Below are positions 1 through 7,033 of a stretch of 39,925 bases of DNA, piece after piece. The position numbers and the translations under genes are program-made. The stretch is from the NCBI GenBank assembly GCA_019246665.1, contig JAFAQA010000362.1:1-39925 (forward strand), written 5' to 3'. The first letter of the stretch is position 1. Each line of letters begins with the position of its first letter. This DNA is from Hyphomicrobiales bacterium. GTDB taxonomy: Bacteria; Pseudomonadota; Alphaproteobacteria; Rhizobiales; Beijerinckiaceae. Below the pieces are notes generated by a model that ran no database searches, was not told the origin of the DNA, and saw only the letters and a program-made list of their open reading frames with translations.

Positions 1-1227
1 CGAGCGGCCGAGCTCCTCGAGGCTGCGGAGCGACATTTGCGAAACGCGAAAGCCGGAATTGTCCGCGTCACACCTGCCGGTGAATTTCGCCGCGGATGCG
101 AGCTGGTGGGAGAGCTCACGCTCGTCGCCGAGTTGAAGACATTGGAGGAAGGCCCGCAGAAGATCACAGCGACCGAGCAACTCACGGTCCACCTCACCGA
201 TGCGCGCCACTATGGCGCGACGCTCCTGCATGCCACCGGCTCTCCCGCACATCTCGACGCGCTTCGCGCTCGTGCCGCCGAGAAGAAGATGCTTCTCGAG
301 GAAAACGGCTTGCGGCGAGGGCGTCGGGTCGTCGCGTCCGCGACCGAGAAAGACATCTACGCGGCGCTCGGCCTGCCACTGATCCCTCCCGAACTGCGGG
401 AGGGACGTGGCGAGATCGCGCGCGCGCTCGCCGGAAACCTCCCTGTCCTGGTGACGGACGAAGACATCCGCGGCATCCTGCATGCTCACACGGAGCGCTC
501 CGACGGGGTCGATACGCTCGAAACCATGGCCGAAGCCGCACGGAGGCGAGGCTACGGCTATTTCGGCGTCGCCGACCATTCCAAGTCCGCCCATTACGCG
601 GGAGGGTTGAGCACCGATGAAATCAAGGAGCAGCACGCCGAGATCGACCACCTCAACCGACGTTACGCTGGACGATTTCACGTGTTGAAAGGGATCGAGT
701 CCGACATCCTCGCAGATGGCTCGCTCGATTACCCCGACGAGCTCCTCCGAGAATTCGATTTCGTGGTGGCGAGCGTGCATGGACGCTTCAGGCTCGATCG
801 CAAAGAGCAGACTGCCCGCATGCTCCGCGCGGTGGCGAATCCTCATACGACGGTCCTTGGCCATATGACGGGTCGGCAATTGCTGCTGCGACCCGGCTAT
901 GAGATCGACGTCGAAAAGGTGCTTGCCGCCTGCGCCGAGCATGGTGTCGCGGTGGAGATCAATGCCAATCCGTGGCGGCTCGACCTCGATTGGCGTTGGC
1001 ACGAAAAGGCCCTCGAGCTCGGATGCCTGATGAGCATCAACCCCGACGCGCATTCCACGCGCGAGATCGATCTCACCCATTGGGGCGTCGAGATGGCTCG
1101 CAAGGGCGGCGTGCCGAAGGAGCGGGTGCTGAATTGCCTGAGCTTCGAGGAGCTGGAGCATCATTTGCGAAAGCGCAAGGCAAGACCGCGCAAGAAGCCG
1201 CGCACCCGGCCGAAGCTCGCTGCTTAG
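1..1227 (+). CDS. PolX-family protein, C-terminal part with PHP phosphoesterase domain (5' partial)
   Basis: The frame is open to the first base, so the N-terminus lies outside the window. The visible part aligns with the end of the polymerase palm and the whole PHP domain of bacterial DNA polymerase X. The PHP metal-site motifs are all present; counting from the TTG at 37 as residue 1, they are LHAHT (H149, H151), ADHS (D180-H181), E221, SVH (H249), LGH (H276) and DAH (D337, H339). The family segment with fingerprint TGS..H...LR and LGLP.IPPELREGRGEI is also present. The palm is odd: where PolX has GD(I/L)D(L/I)L it has GELTLV (residues 25-30), and where the third carboxylate (VDLR) is expected it has VHLT. 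All three metal-binding Asp therefore appear lost. PHP domains of this family act as 3'-5' exonuclease or AP-site phosphoesterase. I infer a nuclease or phosphoesterase without polymerase activity. The C-terminal tail is Lys/Arg-rich. Confidence 0.85.
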   Translation, partial: RAAELLEAAERHLRNAKAGIVRVTPAGEFRRGCELVGELTLVAELKTLEEGPQKITATEQLTVHLTDARHYGATLLHATGSPAHLDALRARAAEKKMLLEENGLRRGRRVVASATEKDIYAALGLPLIPPELREGRGEIARALAGNLPVLVTDEDIRGILHAHTERSDGVDTLETMAEAARRRGYGYFGVADHSKSAHYAGGLSTDEIKEQHAEIDHLNRRYAGRFHVLKGIESDILADGSLDYPDELLREFDFVVASVHGRFRLDRKEQTARMLRAVANPHTTVLGHMTGRQLLLRPGYEIDVEKVLAACAEHGVAVEINANPWRLDLDWRWHEKALELGCLMSINPDAHSTREIDLTHWGVEMARKGGVPKERVLNCLSFEELEHHLRKRKARPRKKPRTRPKLAA

Positions 1228-1475
1228 AGGCTGGCCCTCATGGAATCACCGACATGGTCTAAGTGTTTGCCAAAACATGATTTTTTAGTGAATCCCTCTT
1301 TGGTTCTTGTCGAGCCATGCACAACGTCAGGCGCTTGGACCAAACGAAAACAGTAATCGCAAATATTTCTGGTGAACATCCGACTTCGTCGCGCGTTTAT
1401 GGTGAGACGGGCCAACGTATTTGTCAGGTTTCGATTGCGATTCCCCTCGTTTACAGCGTTTAGTCAGAGTGCAAA

Positions 1476-1796
1476 ATGGCCGACCCGTCCGCACCTCTCA
1501 TCGTCCTCATTCCTCATAACCTCGGGAAGGCGGAAGCGAGCCGCCGCCTCCGCTCGGGGATCGGTCGCCTCCAGGAAAGCTTCGCCGGCAAGCTCTCGGT
1601 CATCGACGAGGCGTGGAACGAGGATCATCTCGATTTTCGGGTCACTGTCTTGGGTCAGGCGGCGAACGGAACCATCGATATCGCCGAGGATAAGGTCCGG
1701 CTGGCAGTCCAGCTTCCGCAATTTCTCATGTTCCTCGCCGCGAAGGCACGAGCGCTCGTCGAGCGACAAGGTCGGCTCATGCTCGACAAGAAATAA
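1476..1796 (+). CDS. Polyhydroxyalkanoic acid system family protein
   Basis: A 106-residue protein of the PHA_gran_rgn type (polyhydroxyalkanoic acid system protein). The diagnostic N-terminal run is I.VLIPHNLGKAEASRR, followed by a short alternating-strand region (LSVIDEAWNEDHLDFRVTVLG, then ANGTIDIAEDKVRLAVQLP) and a C-terminal helix. Family members are about 90-110 residues long and occur in PHA-accumulating proteobacteria; their biochemical role is not established. No signal peptide or membrane segment is visible. The ATG has only a weak purine-rich stretch upstream. The gene stands alone: 248 bases separate it from the PolX-like gene, and 216 bases lie before the sugar-transport operon. 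In the bases 1228-1475 I see no further gene or clear signal. Confidence 0.75.
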   Translation: MADPSAPLIVLIPHNLGKAEASRRLRSGIGRLQESFAGKLSVIDEAWNEDHLDFRVTVLGQAANGTIDIAEDKVRLAVQLPQFLMFLAAKARALVERQGRLMLDKK

Positions 1797-2012
1797 CCGG
1801 CGACGACGCACAGGCTCAGTCGACCCGACGCCGAAACACAGCTCCCGACGGTCGGGCCGCGCTCCGGTCCACAAACCACCACCTTCCGCCGATGCCGCAA
1901 CCGGCTTGCGCCGCGACCGGGAAACTCTCATGCTGGTCTCTCGCCGCAGGATGCCGACGGTCGATCCTTCGTGCTGCCGCCATAGCACCACATCGCATTC
2001 AGGGAGGTCGAG

Positions 2013-2990
2013 ATGATCATTACTCGTCGCACTATGCTGATTACTTCCGTCGCCGGCGCCGCCGTCCTGGCCACGAGCCGTGCCTGGTCGGCCCCGCCCC
2101 CGCTCAAGCAGAAACAGACCTATAAGGTCGGTTTCGCACAGACCGAAAGCAACAATCCCTGGCGCCTCGCGGAGACCGCGAGCATGCAGGACGAGGCGAA
2201 GAAGCTCGGATATCAACTCGTCTATACCGATGCTGCGAGTTCGGCCGCCAAGCAGGCCTCGGACGTGAACAGCATGATCGCCCAAGGTGTCGATGTCATT
2301 TTCCTGCCGCCGCGTGAGGACAAGCCGCTCGTCCCCGCAATCTTGAATGCCAAGAAGGCGGGCATTCCGGTCATCTTGATCGATCGCGATGTCGACCACG
2401 CGCTCGCCAAGCCCGGTGAGGATTACGTCACTTTCATCGGTTCCGATTTCGTCGAAGAGGGACAACGCGTTGCGGCATGGCTCGCGAAAGCGACGAACGG
2501 ACAGGCGAAGATCATCGAGCTCGAGGGGACCACGGGAAGCTCGCCGGCGAACGACCGCAAGAAAGGCTTCGACGATGCGATCAAGCAATGGTCCGGCATG
2601 CAGATCCTCGCCAGTCAAACCGGCGATTTCGCCCGCGACAAGGGCCGGCAAGTGGCCGAGACCTTGCTGCAGGCCCATCCCGAGACGACTGCGGTCTACG
2701 CCCATAACGACGAGATGGCGCTCGGAGCAATCGCGGCGTTGGAAGCGGCCGGAAAGGTTCCGGGCAAGGACGTTATCGTCGTCTCGATCGATGGCGAGAA
2801 GGACGCCGTGCAGGCGATCATCGATGGCAAGCTCGCCGCAACCTGCGAATGCAACCCACGCTTTGGGCCGAGGGCATTTTCCACGATGAAGCAATATGCC
2901 GCCGGCGAGTCGCTGCCCCCCTATATCAAGAACGGTGATAGCTTCTATGACTCGACGAATGCCAAGGATGTGCTGTCGAGCGCCTTCTGA
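2013..2990 (+). CDS. ytfQ: Sugar ABC transporter periplasmic substrate-binding protein, YtfQ-like
   Basis: A 325-residue periplasmic sugar-binding protein of the ribose/galactofuranose cluster. Residues 1-27 form an export signal that begins with a twin-arginine-like TRRTMLI motif and ends in AWSA, giving a likely cut before PPPLKQ. Matches to E. coli YtfQ are strong and in order: a segment VGFAQTESNNPWRLAET near the start of the mature protein, AQGVDVIFLPP, ELEGTTGSSPANDRKKGF, TGDFARDKGRQVAE, VYAHNDEMALGAI and VSIDGEKDAV. A strong ribosome binding site (GGGAGG, 5 bases before ATG) supports the start. It is the first gene of a three-gene operon with an ATPase and a fused permease. YtfQ binds galactofuranose in E. 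coli; the substrate here is inferred only from the family. Confidence 0.9.
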   Translation: MIITRRTMLITSVAGAAVLATSRAWSAPPPLKQKQTYKVGFAQTESNNPWRLAETASMQDEAKKLGYQLVYTDAASSAAKQASDVNSMIAQGVDVIFLPPREDKPLVPAILNAKKAGIPVILIDRDVDHALAKPGEDYVTFIGSDFVEEGQRVAAWLAKATNGQAKIIELEGTTGSSPANDRKKGFDDAIKQWSGMQILASQTGDFARDKGRQVAETLLQAHPETTAVYAHNDEMALGAIAALEAAGKVPGKDVIVVSIDGEKDAVQAIIDGKLAATCECNPRFGPRAFSTMKQYAAGESLPPYIKNGDSFYDSTNAKDVLSSAF

Positions 2991-3039
2991 ACTCTGGCGA
3001 TAGAGCCGCTTGACGGTCGGCTGAAAGTCCAGGGACCGC

Positions 3040-4599
3040 ATGTCGAGCGGCACATCTCAATCAGCGGTCTTGTCGATGCGCGACATCGACAAGACCTTTG
3101 CCGGCACGCGCGCTCTCGTCGGGGCATCCCTCGAGGTCGCGGCCGGCGAGGTGATGGCGCTGGTCGGCCAGAACGGCGCGGGCAAATCGACGCTGATCAA
3201 GGTACTCACCGGCGCCTATCACAAGGATGCGGGGGAGATCCGCTTCCTGGGGAACAGCGTCGAATTCGCCTCACCTCAGGAAGCGCAGCGGGCCGGCATC
3301 AGCACGATCTATCAGGAAATCAATCTCGTCCCCTATCGCTCCGCGGCGGAAAACATCTGTCTCGGCCATGAGCCTTTGCGTTTCGGCTTCATCGATTGGC
3401 CGCGAATGAACGCGATCGCAACCGAGCTCCTGCAGCGGTTTTCCGTGCACATCGATGTCCGCCGGCCGCTCGGCAGCTTCTCGACAGCGATCCAGCAAAT
3501 GGTCGCGATCGCGCGCGCAGTTTCCTTCTCGGCGCGCCTCGTGATCATGGACGAGCCCACCTCCTCGCTCGACGAGCGCGAGGTCGAGGTGCTCTTTGAA
3601 GTCATCCGTCAGCTCAAGCGCGACGGGATTTCGGTGGTTTTCGTCAGCCATCGTCTCGACGAGCTTTACGCCGTTTGCGACCGGGTGACCGTGATGCGCG
3701 ATGGACACGTGGTGTTTTGCGATCGCATGGCCAATGTCGATAAGCTTCAGCTTGTCGCCAGCATGCTCGGGCGTGATCTCGCGAGCGTGCGGAAGGAGGG
3801 GGTGACCGCCTTCGATACCGCGCCCCATGCCATGGGTCCGCAGTTGCTTAGCGCAGATGGGCTCGAGATCGGAAGCCGGGTACGCGGCGCGCGCCTAGCC
3901 GTCAGGGCGGGCGAGATCGTCGGGCTGGCGGGCTTGCTCGGTTCAGGCCGCACGGAGATCGCGCGGGCTCTTTTCGGCGCCGAGAAACCGGATGCCGGCC
4001 GCATCAAGCTCGGCGGAGAGGAGGTGCATTGGACTGGCCCGGCGGACGCGATCGCGCATGGGCTCGGCTTCTGTCCGGAGGATCGGAAAACCGATGGCGT
4101 CGTGCCGAGCATGTCGGTCGGCGAGAACCTCACCCTTGCGCTGTTGCCGAGGCTTGCCCGTGCCGGCATCCTCGATGAAGCGCGCCAGCGCGAAACAATC
4201 GAACGTTTCATCGCGCGTCTCGGCATCAAGACCTCCGGCCCAAATCAAAAAATTCGGGAATTGTCAGGCGGCAATCAGCAGAAGGTCCTGCTGGCGAGGT
4301 GGCTTTGCACGAACCCGAAGCTCTTGATTCTCGATGAGCCGACGCGCGGCATCGACGTCGGCGCGAAGGCGGAAATTCAATCGTTGATCAAGGAGCTCGC
4401 AAGCGAAGGAATGGGCGTGCTCATGATCTCGTCCGAACTCGAGGAGATCGTCGAGGGCTCGGATCGCGTCTTTGTCTTGCGCGAGGGCAGGACCGTCGCT
4501 GAATTGCCGCGCCAGGAAATCAGCGAGCCTCGTATCATGGATGCCATGGCGCATGGCGGAGAAGAAGGCGGCATCATCACCGAAGGCACCAGTGTCTGA
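3040..4599 (+). CDS. ytfR: Sugar ABC transporter ATP-binding protein with two ABC domains, YtfR/RbsA type
   Basis: A 519-residue cytoplasmic ATPase with two tandem ABC domains, as in RbsA, MglA and YtfR. The first domain has Walker A GQNGAGKST (residues 43-51), a degenerate signature STAIQQMV and Walker B VIMDEPTSSLD. The second has a modified P-loop GLLGSGRTE (about residue 297), the canonical signature LSGGNQQKV (from residue 408) and LLILDEPTRGIDVG. This asymmetry is normal for the family and is not a defect. It should power sugar uptake with the binding protein 49 bases upstream and the fused permease downstream. An AGGGA ribosome site lies 5 bases before the ATG. The 3' end overlaps the permease start, which suggests translational coupling. 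Confidence 0.93.
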   Translation: MSSGTSQSAVLSMRDIDKTFAGTRALVGASLEVAAGEVMALVGQNGAGKSTLIKVLTGAYHKDAGEIRFLGNSVEFASPQEAQRAGISTIYQEINLVPYRSAAENICLGHEPLRFGFIDWPRMNAIATELLQRFSVHIDVRRPLGSFSTAIQQMVAIARAVSFSARLVIMDEPTSSLDEREVEVLFEVIRQLKRDGISVVFVSHRLDELYAVCDRVTVMRDGHVVFCDRMANVDKLQLVASMLGRDLASVRKEGVTAFDTAPHAMGPQLLSADGLEIGSRVRGARLAVRAGEIVGLAGLLGSGRTEIARALFGAEKPDAGRIKLGGEEVHWTGPADAIAHGLGFCPEDRKTDGVVPSMSVGENLTLALLPRLARAGILDEARQRETIERFIARLGIKTSGPNQKIRELSGGNQQKVLLARWLCTNPKLLILDEPTRGIDVGAKAEIQSLIKELASEGMGVLMISSELEEIVEGSDRVFVLREGRTVAELPRQEISEPRIMDAMAHGGEEGGIITEGTSV

Positions 4600-6595
4600 A
4601 GCGCGCCGCCTCGCTTTGCCCATCAGGCTTACTCGACGCGGCATCCCTTGGGGTCGCCATGGCGCTTATGTCGCGATCGCGGCGCTGCTTCTTTTCAACT
4701 TCGCCGTCACGCCGCATTTTGCATCGTGGCAGACGCTGAACGTGAACCTGACCCAGGTCGCGACGATCGTGATCGTGGCGGTTGGCATGACACTGGTGAT
4801 CGCGACGGGCGGCATCGACCTGTCCGTTGGTTCGCTGATGGCGATTTCCGGGGCGCTCGCGCCGATCATATTCCTGAGCGCTTTCGGTGTCGCGCATCCC
4901 GTCATCGGCGTCGCTCTAGCCTTCATCGTGCCCGTGCTCACGACCGGCCTCTTTGGCCTGTTCAACGGCTGGTTCATCACACGCTATGGCGTGCAGCCGA
5001 TCGTCGGAACACTCGTCTTGTTCATTGCCGGGCGCGGCATCGCCCAGGTCATGACCAACGGCAATCTTCAAATTTTCAAGAACCCGGTGTTCCAGTTCAT
5101 TGGGCTCGGGCGCATCTTCGGCATTCCGTTTCAGGTCATATTCATGCTGGCCCTTGTTGTTCTGGCCGGCTGGATGCTGCGCCGAAGCCTTTTCGGCCGG
5201 CAAATCCTTGCGATCGGCGGCAATGAATCGGCCGCACGGCTTGCGGGGATGCCAGCCGATCGCGTGAAGCGTCGAGTCTATGCGATCAGCGGCTTGTGCG
5301 CCGGACTGGCGGGGCTGGTGGTCGTCGCCATCAACTCATCGAGCGATGCGAACCTCGTCGGTCTCGGGATGGAGCTCGACGCCATCGCGGCCGTGGCGGT
5401 CGGGGGGACATTGCTCACGGGCGGAGAGGCGAGCGTCGCAGGAACGCTGCTCGGCGCGCTGATGATCCAGCTCCTGCGCTACACGCTTCTCGCCAACGGA
5501 CTCGCTGATGCCGCAGCTCTGGTTGTCAAGGGCGCGCTGATCGCCGGGGCGGTTTGGGTGCAGCAACGCGGCCAGGAGGCGCCCTCTGCCACCAATCTGG
5601 TGTTGAATACGCCCTCCCAAGCCCCCCTTTTCGTCCTTCTGAGGCGACACCAGGTGACCTTGGCGCTCGTGCTGCTCATCGCCTTTGGCGCCTTGCGCTA
5701 CGAGCATTTTCTCGGCGCCTTCAACGTGCTCTCGGTACTGCGCTACAATTCGATGTTCGCGCTGACCGGGCTTGGCATGGTCTTCGTCATCATGACAGGC
5801 GGCATCGATCTTTCGGTGGGCGCAACCGCCGCGCTCGCGAGCGTCGCGTCGGCCCTGCTGTCAACTTTCGGCTTGGTGCCTGGCCTTGCTGGAGGCTTGG
5901 TCGCGGGCGCCACGGTGGGAGCCATCAACGGGTTCATGGTGACCCGTATGCGCATCCTTCCGTTCATCGCCACTCTCTCCGGCATGCTCGCCGCAAGTGG
6001 CACGGCGCTCCTCCTTGCGCATAATGCATCGGTCTCGGTGTCCTACGAGACGAGCTTCACCAGCCTCGGCCAGGGGGACTTCCTCGGCTTTCCAATTCCG
6101 GCCTGGGTTGCAGCCTTCGCTTATGTTGTCGGAGCGATCCTTCTCAACTTCGCACCCTTTGGCCGGCATGTCTTGGCGGTCGGCGGCAATCCGGAGGCCG
6201 CGCGCCTGATGGGACTTCCCGCCGACCGCGTGAAATTCCTGGCCTATCTTCAATCCGGCGTCCTTGCGGGCCTCGCCGGCGTGATCCTCGCGGCGCAGTT
6301 TGGTGCGGGCCAGCCGGCGGAAGGCGTCGGCTGGGAGCTTTTTTCGATCGCGGCGGTGGTCGTCGGAGGCACGCTCTTGAGCGGAGGCCAGGGCTCGGTC
6401 GGTGCGACACTCGCCGGCGTCCTGCTGCTCGGGCTCGTCTTCAACATCCTGAACTTCGAGAATGGGATGGGCTGGATCAGCCTCAGCGCCTATTGGCAAT
6501 CGGTCATCCGCGGCGCCTTCCTGTTCCTGGTCGTCGTCGCGGGAGCCGGACGGCGGCGGCTGAGCCGCGGCGCGGGCAATGCGGCACTGGCGTAG
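4592..6595 (+). CDS. Fused sugar ABC transporter permease (YtfT-like plus YjfF-like)
   Basis: One chain of about 667 residues contains two complete BPD_transp_2 permease units in tandem. The signature GGIDLSVG occurs twice (about residues 73 and 403), as does the loop VGGTLL.GG..SV near the end of each unit. The units join through a short hydrophilic linker (about residues 330-355). In E. coli the equivalent YtfT and YjfF are separate proteins, so this fusion yields a single-chain heterodimer. The start is uncertain. I prefer the GTG at 4592, which has GAAGG five bases upstream and overlaps the ATPase stop; an ATG at 4553 in the same frame would add 13 residues but lacks a clear ribosome site. 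The protein sits in the inner membrane and should form the sugar channel for the two genes upstream. Confidence 0.9.
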   Translation: MSEARRLALPIRLTRRGIPWGRHGAYVAIAALLLFNFAVTPHFASWQTLNVNLTQVATIVIVAVGMTLVIATGGIDLSVGSLMAISGALAPIIFLSAFGVAHPVIGVALAFIVPVLTTGLFGLFNGWFITRYGVQPIVGTLVLFIAGRGIAQVMTNGNLQIFKNPVFQFIGLGRIFGIPFQVIFMLALVVLAGWMLRRSLFGRQILAIGGNESAARLAGMPADRVKRRVYAISGLCAGLAGLVVVAINSSSDANLVGLGMELDAIAAVAVGGTLLTGGEASVAGTLLGALMIQLLRYTLLANGLADAAALVVKGALIAGAVWVQQRGQEAPSATNLVLNTPSQAPLFVLLRRHQVTLALVLLIAFGALRYEHFLGAFNVLSVLRYNSMFALTGLGMVFVIMTGGIDLSVGATAALASVASALLSTFGLVPGLAGGLVAGATVGAINGFMVTRMRILPFIATLSGMLAASGTALLLAHNASVSVSYETSFTSLGQGDFLGFPIPAWVAAFAYVVGAILLNFAPFGRHVLAVGGNPEAARLMGLPADRVKFLAYLQSGVLAGLAGVILAAQFGAGQPAEGVGWELFSIAAVVVGGTLLSGGQGSVGATLAGVLLLGLVFNILNFENGMGWISLSAYWQSVIRGAFLFLVVVAGAGRRRLSRGAGNAALA

Positions 6596-6648
6596 GCTGA
6601 GGCGCCGTGGCTCGATCGAGGCGAGCCGAGCTTTTGGTGAGCAGCTAT

Positions 6649-6957
6649 TGGTGCGGGCGGCCGGACTTGAACCGGCACAGGCATTTCTGCCCTACGGATT
6701 TTCTTACCAGCTACGGCTTTCGCCGCCGCGCCGGGGCGCGTTTGTGGTCTGGACTATCCCATCGCCTTGGTGGGCGCCGCTTGGAGCCCACTTTAGGCGC
6801 TACCCGTCTAGTCTCTACACCTTCCCGTCGCCGGGCTTGGCTCGGGATTGCCATCTGACAGGTTCCCCCGACTTTGGGCAGTTCTACTTTCCGGTTTCCC
6901 GAAAAGCACTCAAGTTGTGTTTAAGTCCGTTGCGTCTACCAGTTTCGCCACGCCCGC
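6649..6957 (-). tRNA. tRNA-Leu(UAA), interrupted by a group I intron
   Basis: Read on the minus strand, the 5' exon is 6957-6923 and the 3' exon is 6702-6649. The acceptor stem GCGGGCG pairs perfectly with CGCCCGC, followed by A and an encoded CCA. The D stem is GCG/CGC with a GG-containing loop. The anticodon stem ACGGA/TCCGT closes the 7-base loop CTTAAAA, giving anticodon UAA. A long variable arm follows (starting AGGGCAG), as expected for a class II leucine tRNA. The T arm is GCCGG-TTCAAGT-CCGGC. The two exons are separated by 220 bases between U34 and A35. Intact pairing across the gap shows that the exons belong to one functional gene and are not two fragments. Confidence 0.95.
6703..6922 (-). 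ncRNA. Group I self-splicing intron (cyanobacterial tRNA-Leu / IC3 type) in tRNA-Leu(UAA)
   Basis: This 220-nt insert sits after U34 of the anticodon and ends in G, as group I introns do. Core elements appear in order on the minus strand: GGCAATCCCGAG at 6852-6841 followed by CCAAGCC, GTGTAGAGACTAGACGGG at 6820-6803, and GATGGGATAGTCC at 6763-6751. These match the conserved core of the cyanobacterial tRNA-Leu(UAA) intron as I recall it. The 5' exon end ACUU can pair with GAGU just inside the intron, placing the expected U·G wobble at the splice site. No homing endonuclease is encoded. The length is near that of the compact Azoarcus tRNA-Ile intron, so autocatalytic splicing is plausible. Confidence 0.92.
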
Positions 6958-7033
6958 GTGACGACCTGGTTATAGGGAGGCGTTTCAATGAGGCCAAGGA
7001 GAATTTGACGGAAGAGGAAAGACGCCAAGGCCT

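Noticed and set aside
1228-1475. AT-rich spacer with several short repeats such as CATGATTTTTTAG
   Set aside because: It was examined as a possible second copy of the GCATGATC palindrome; the arms do not pair, so no repeat is claimed.
1464-3053. Long minus-strand open frame (529 codons) opposite the PHA-system and ytfQ genes
   Set aside because: It covers two recognisable plus-strand genes, matches no family, and is Arg/Leu/Asp-rich as antisense frames in GC-rich DNA are.
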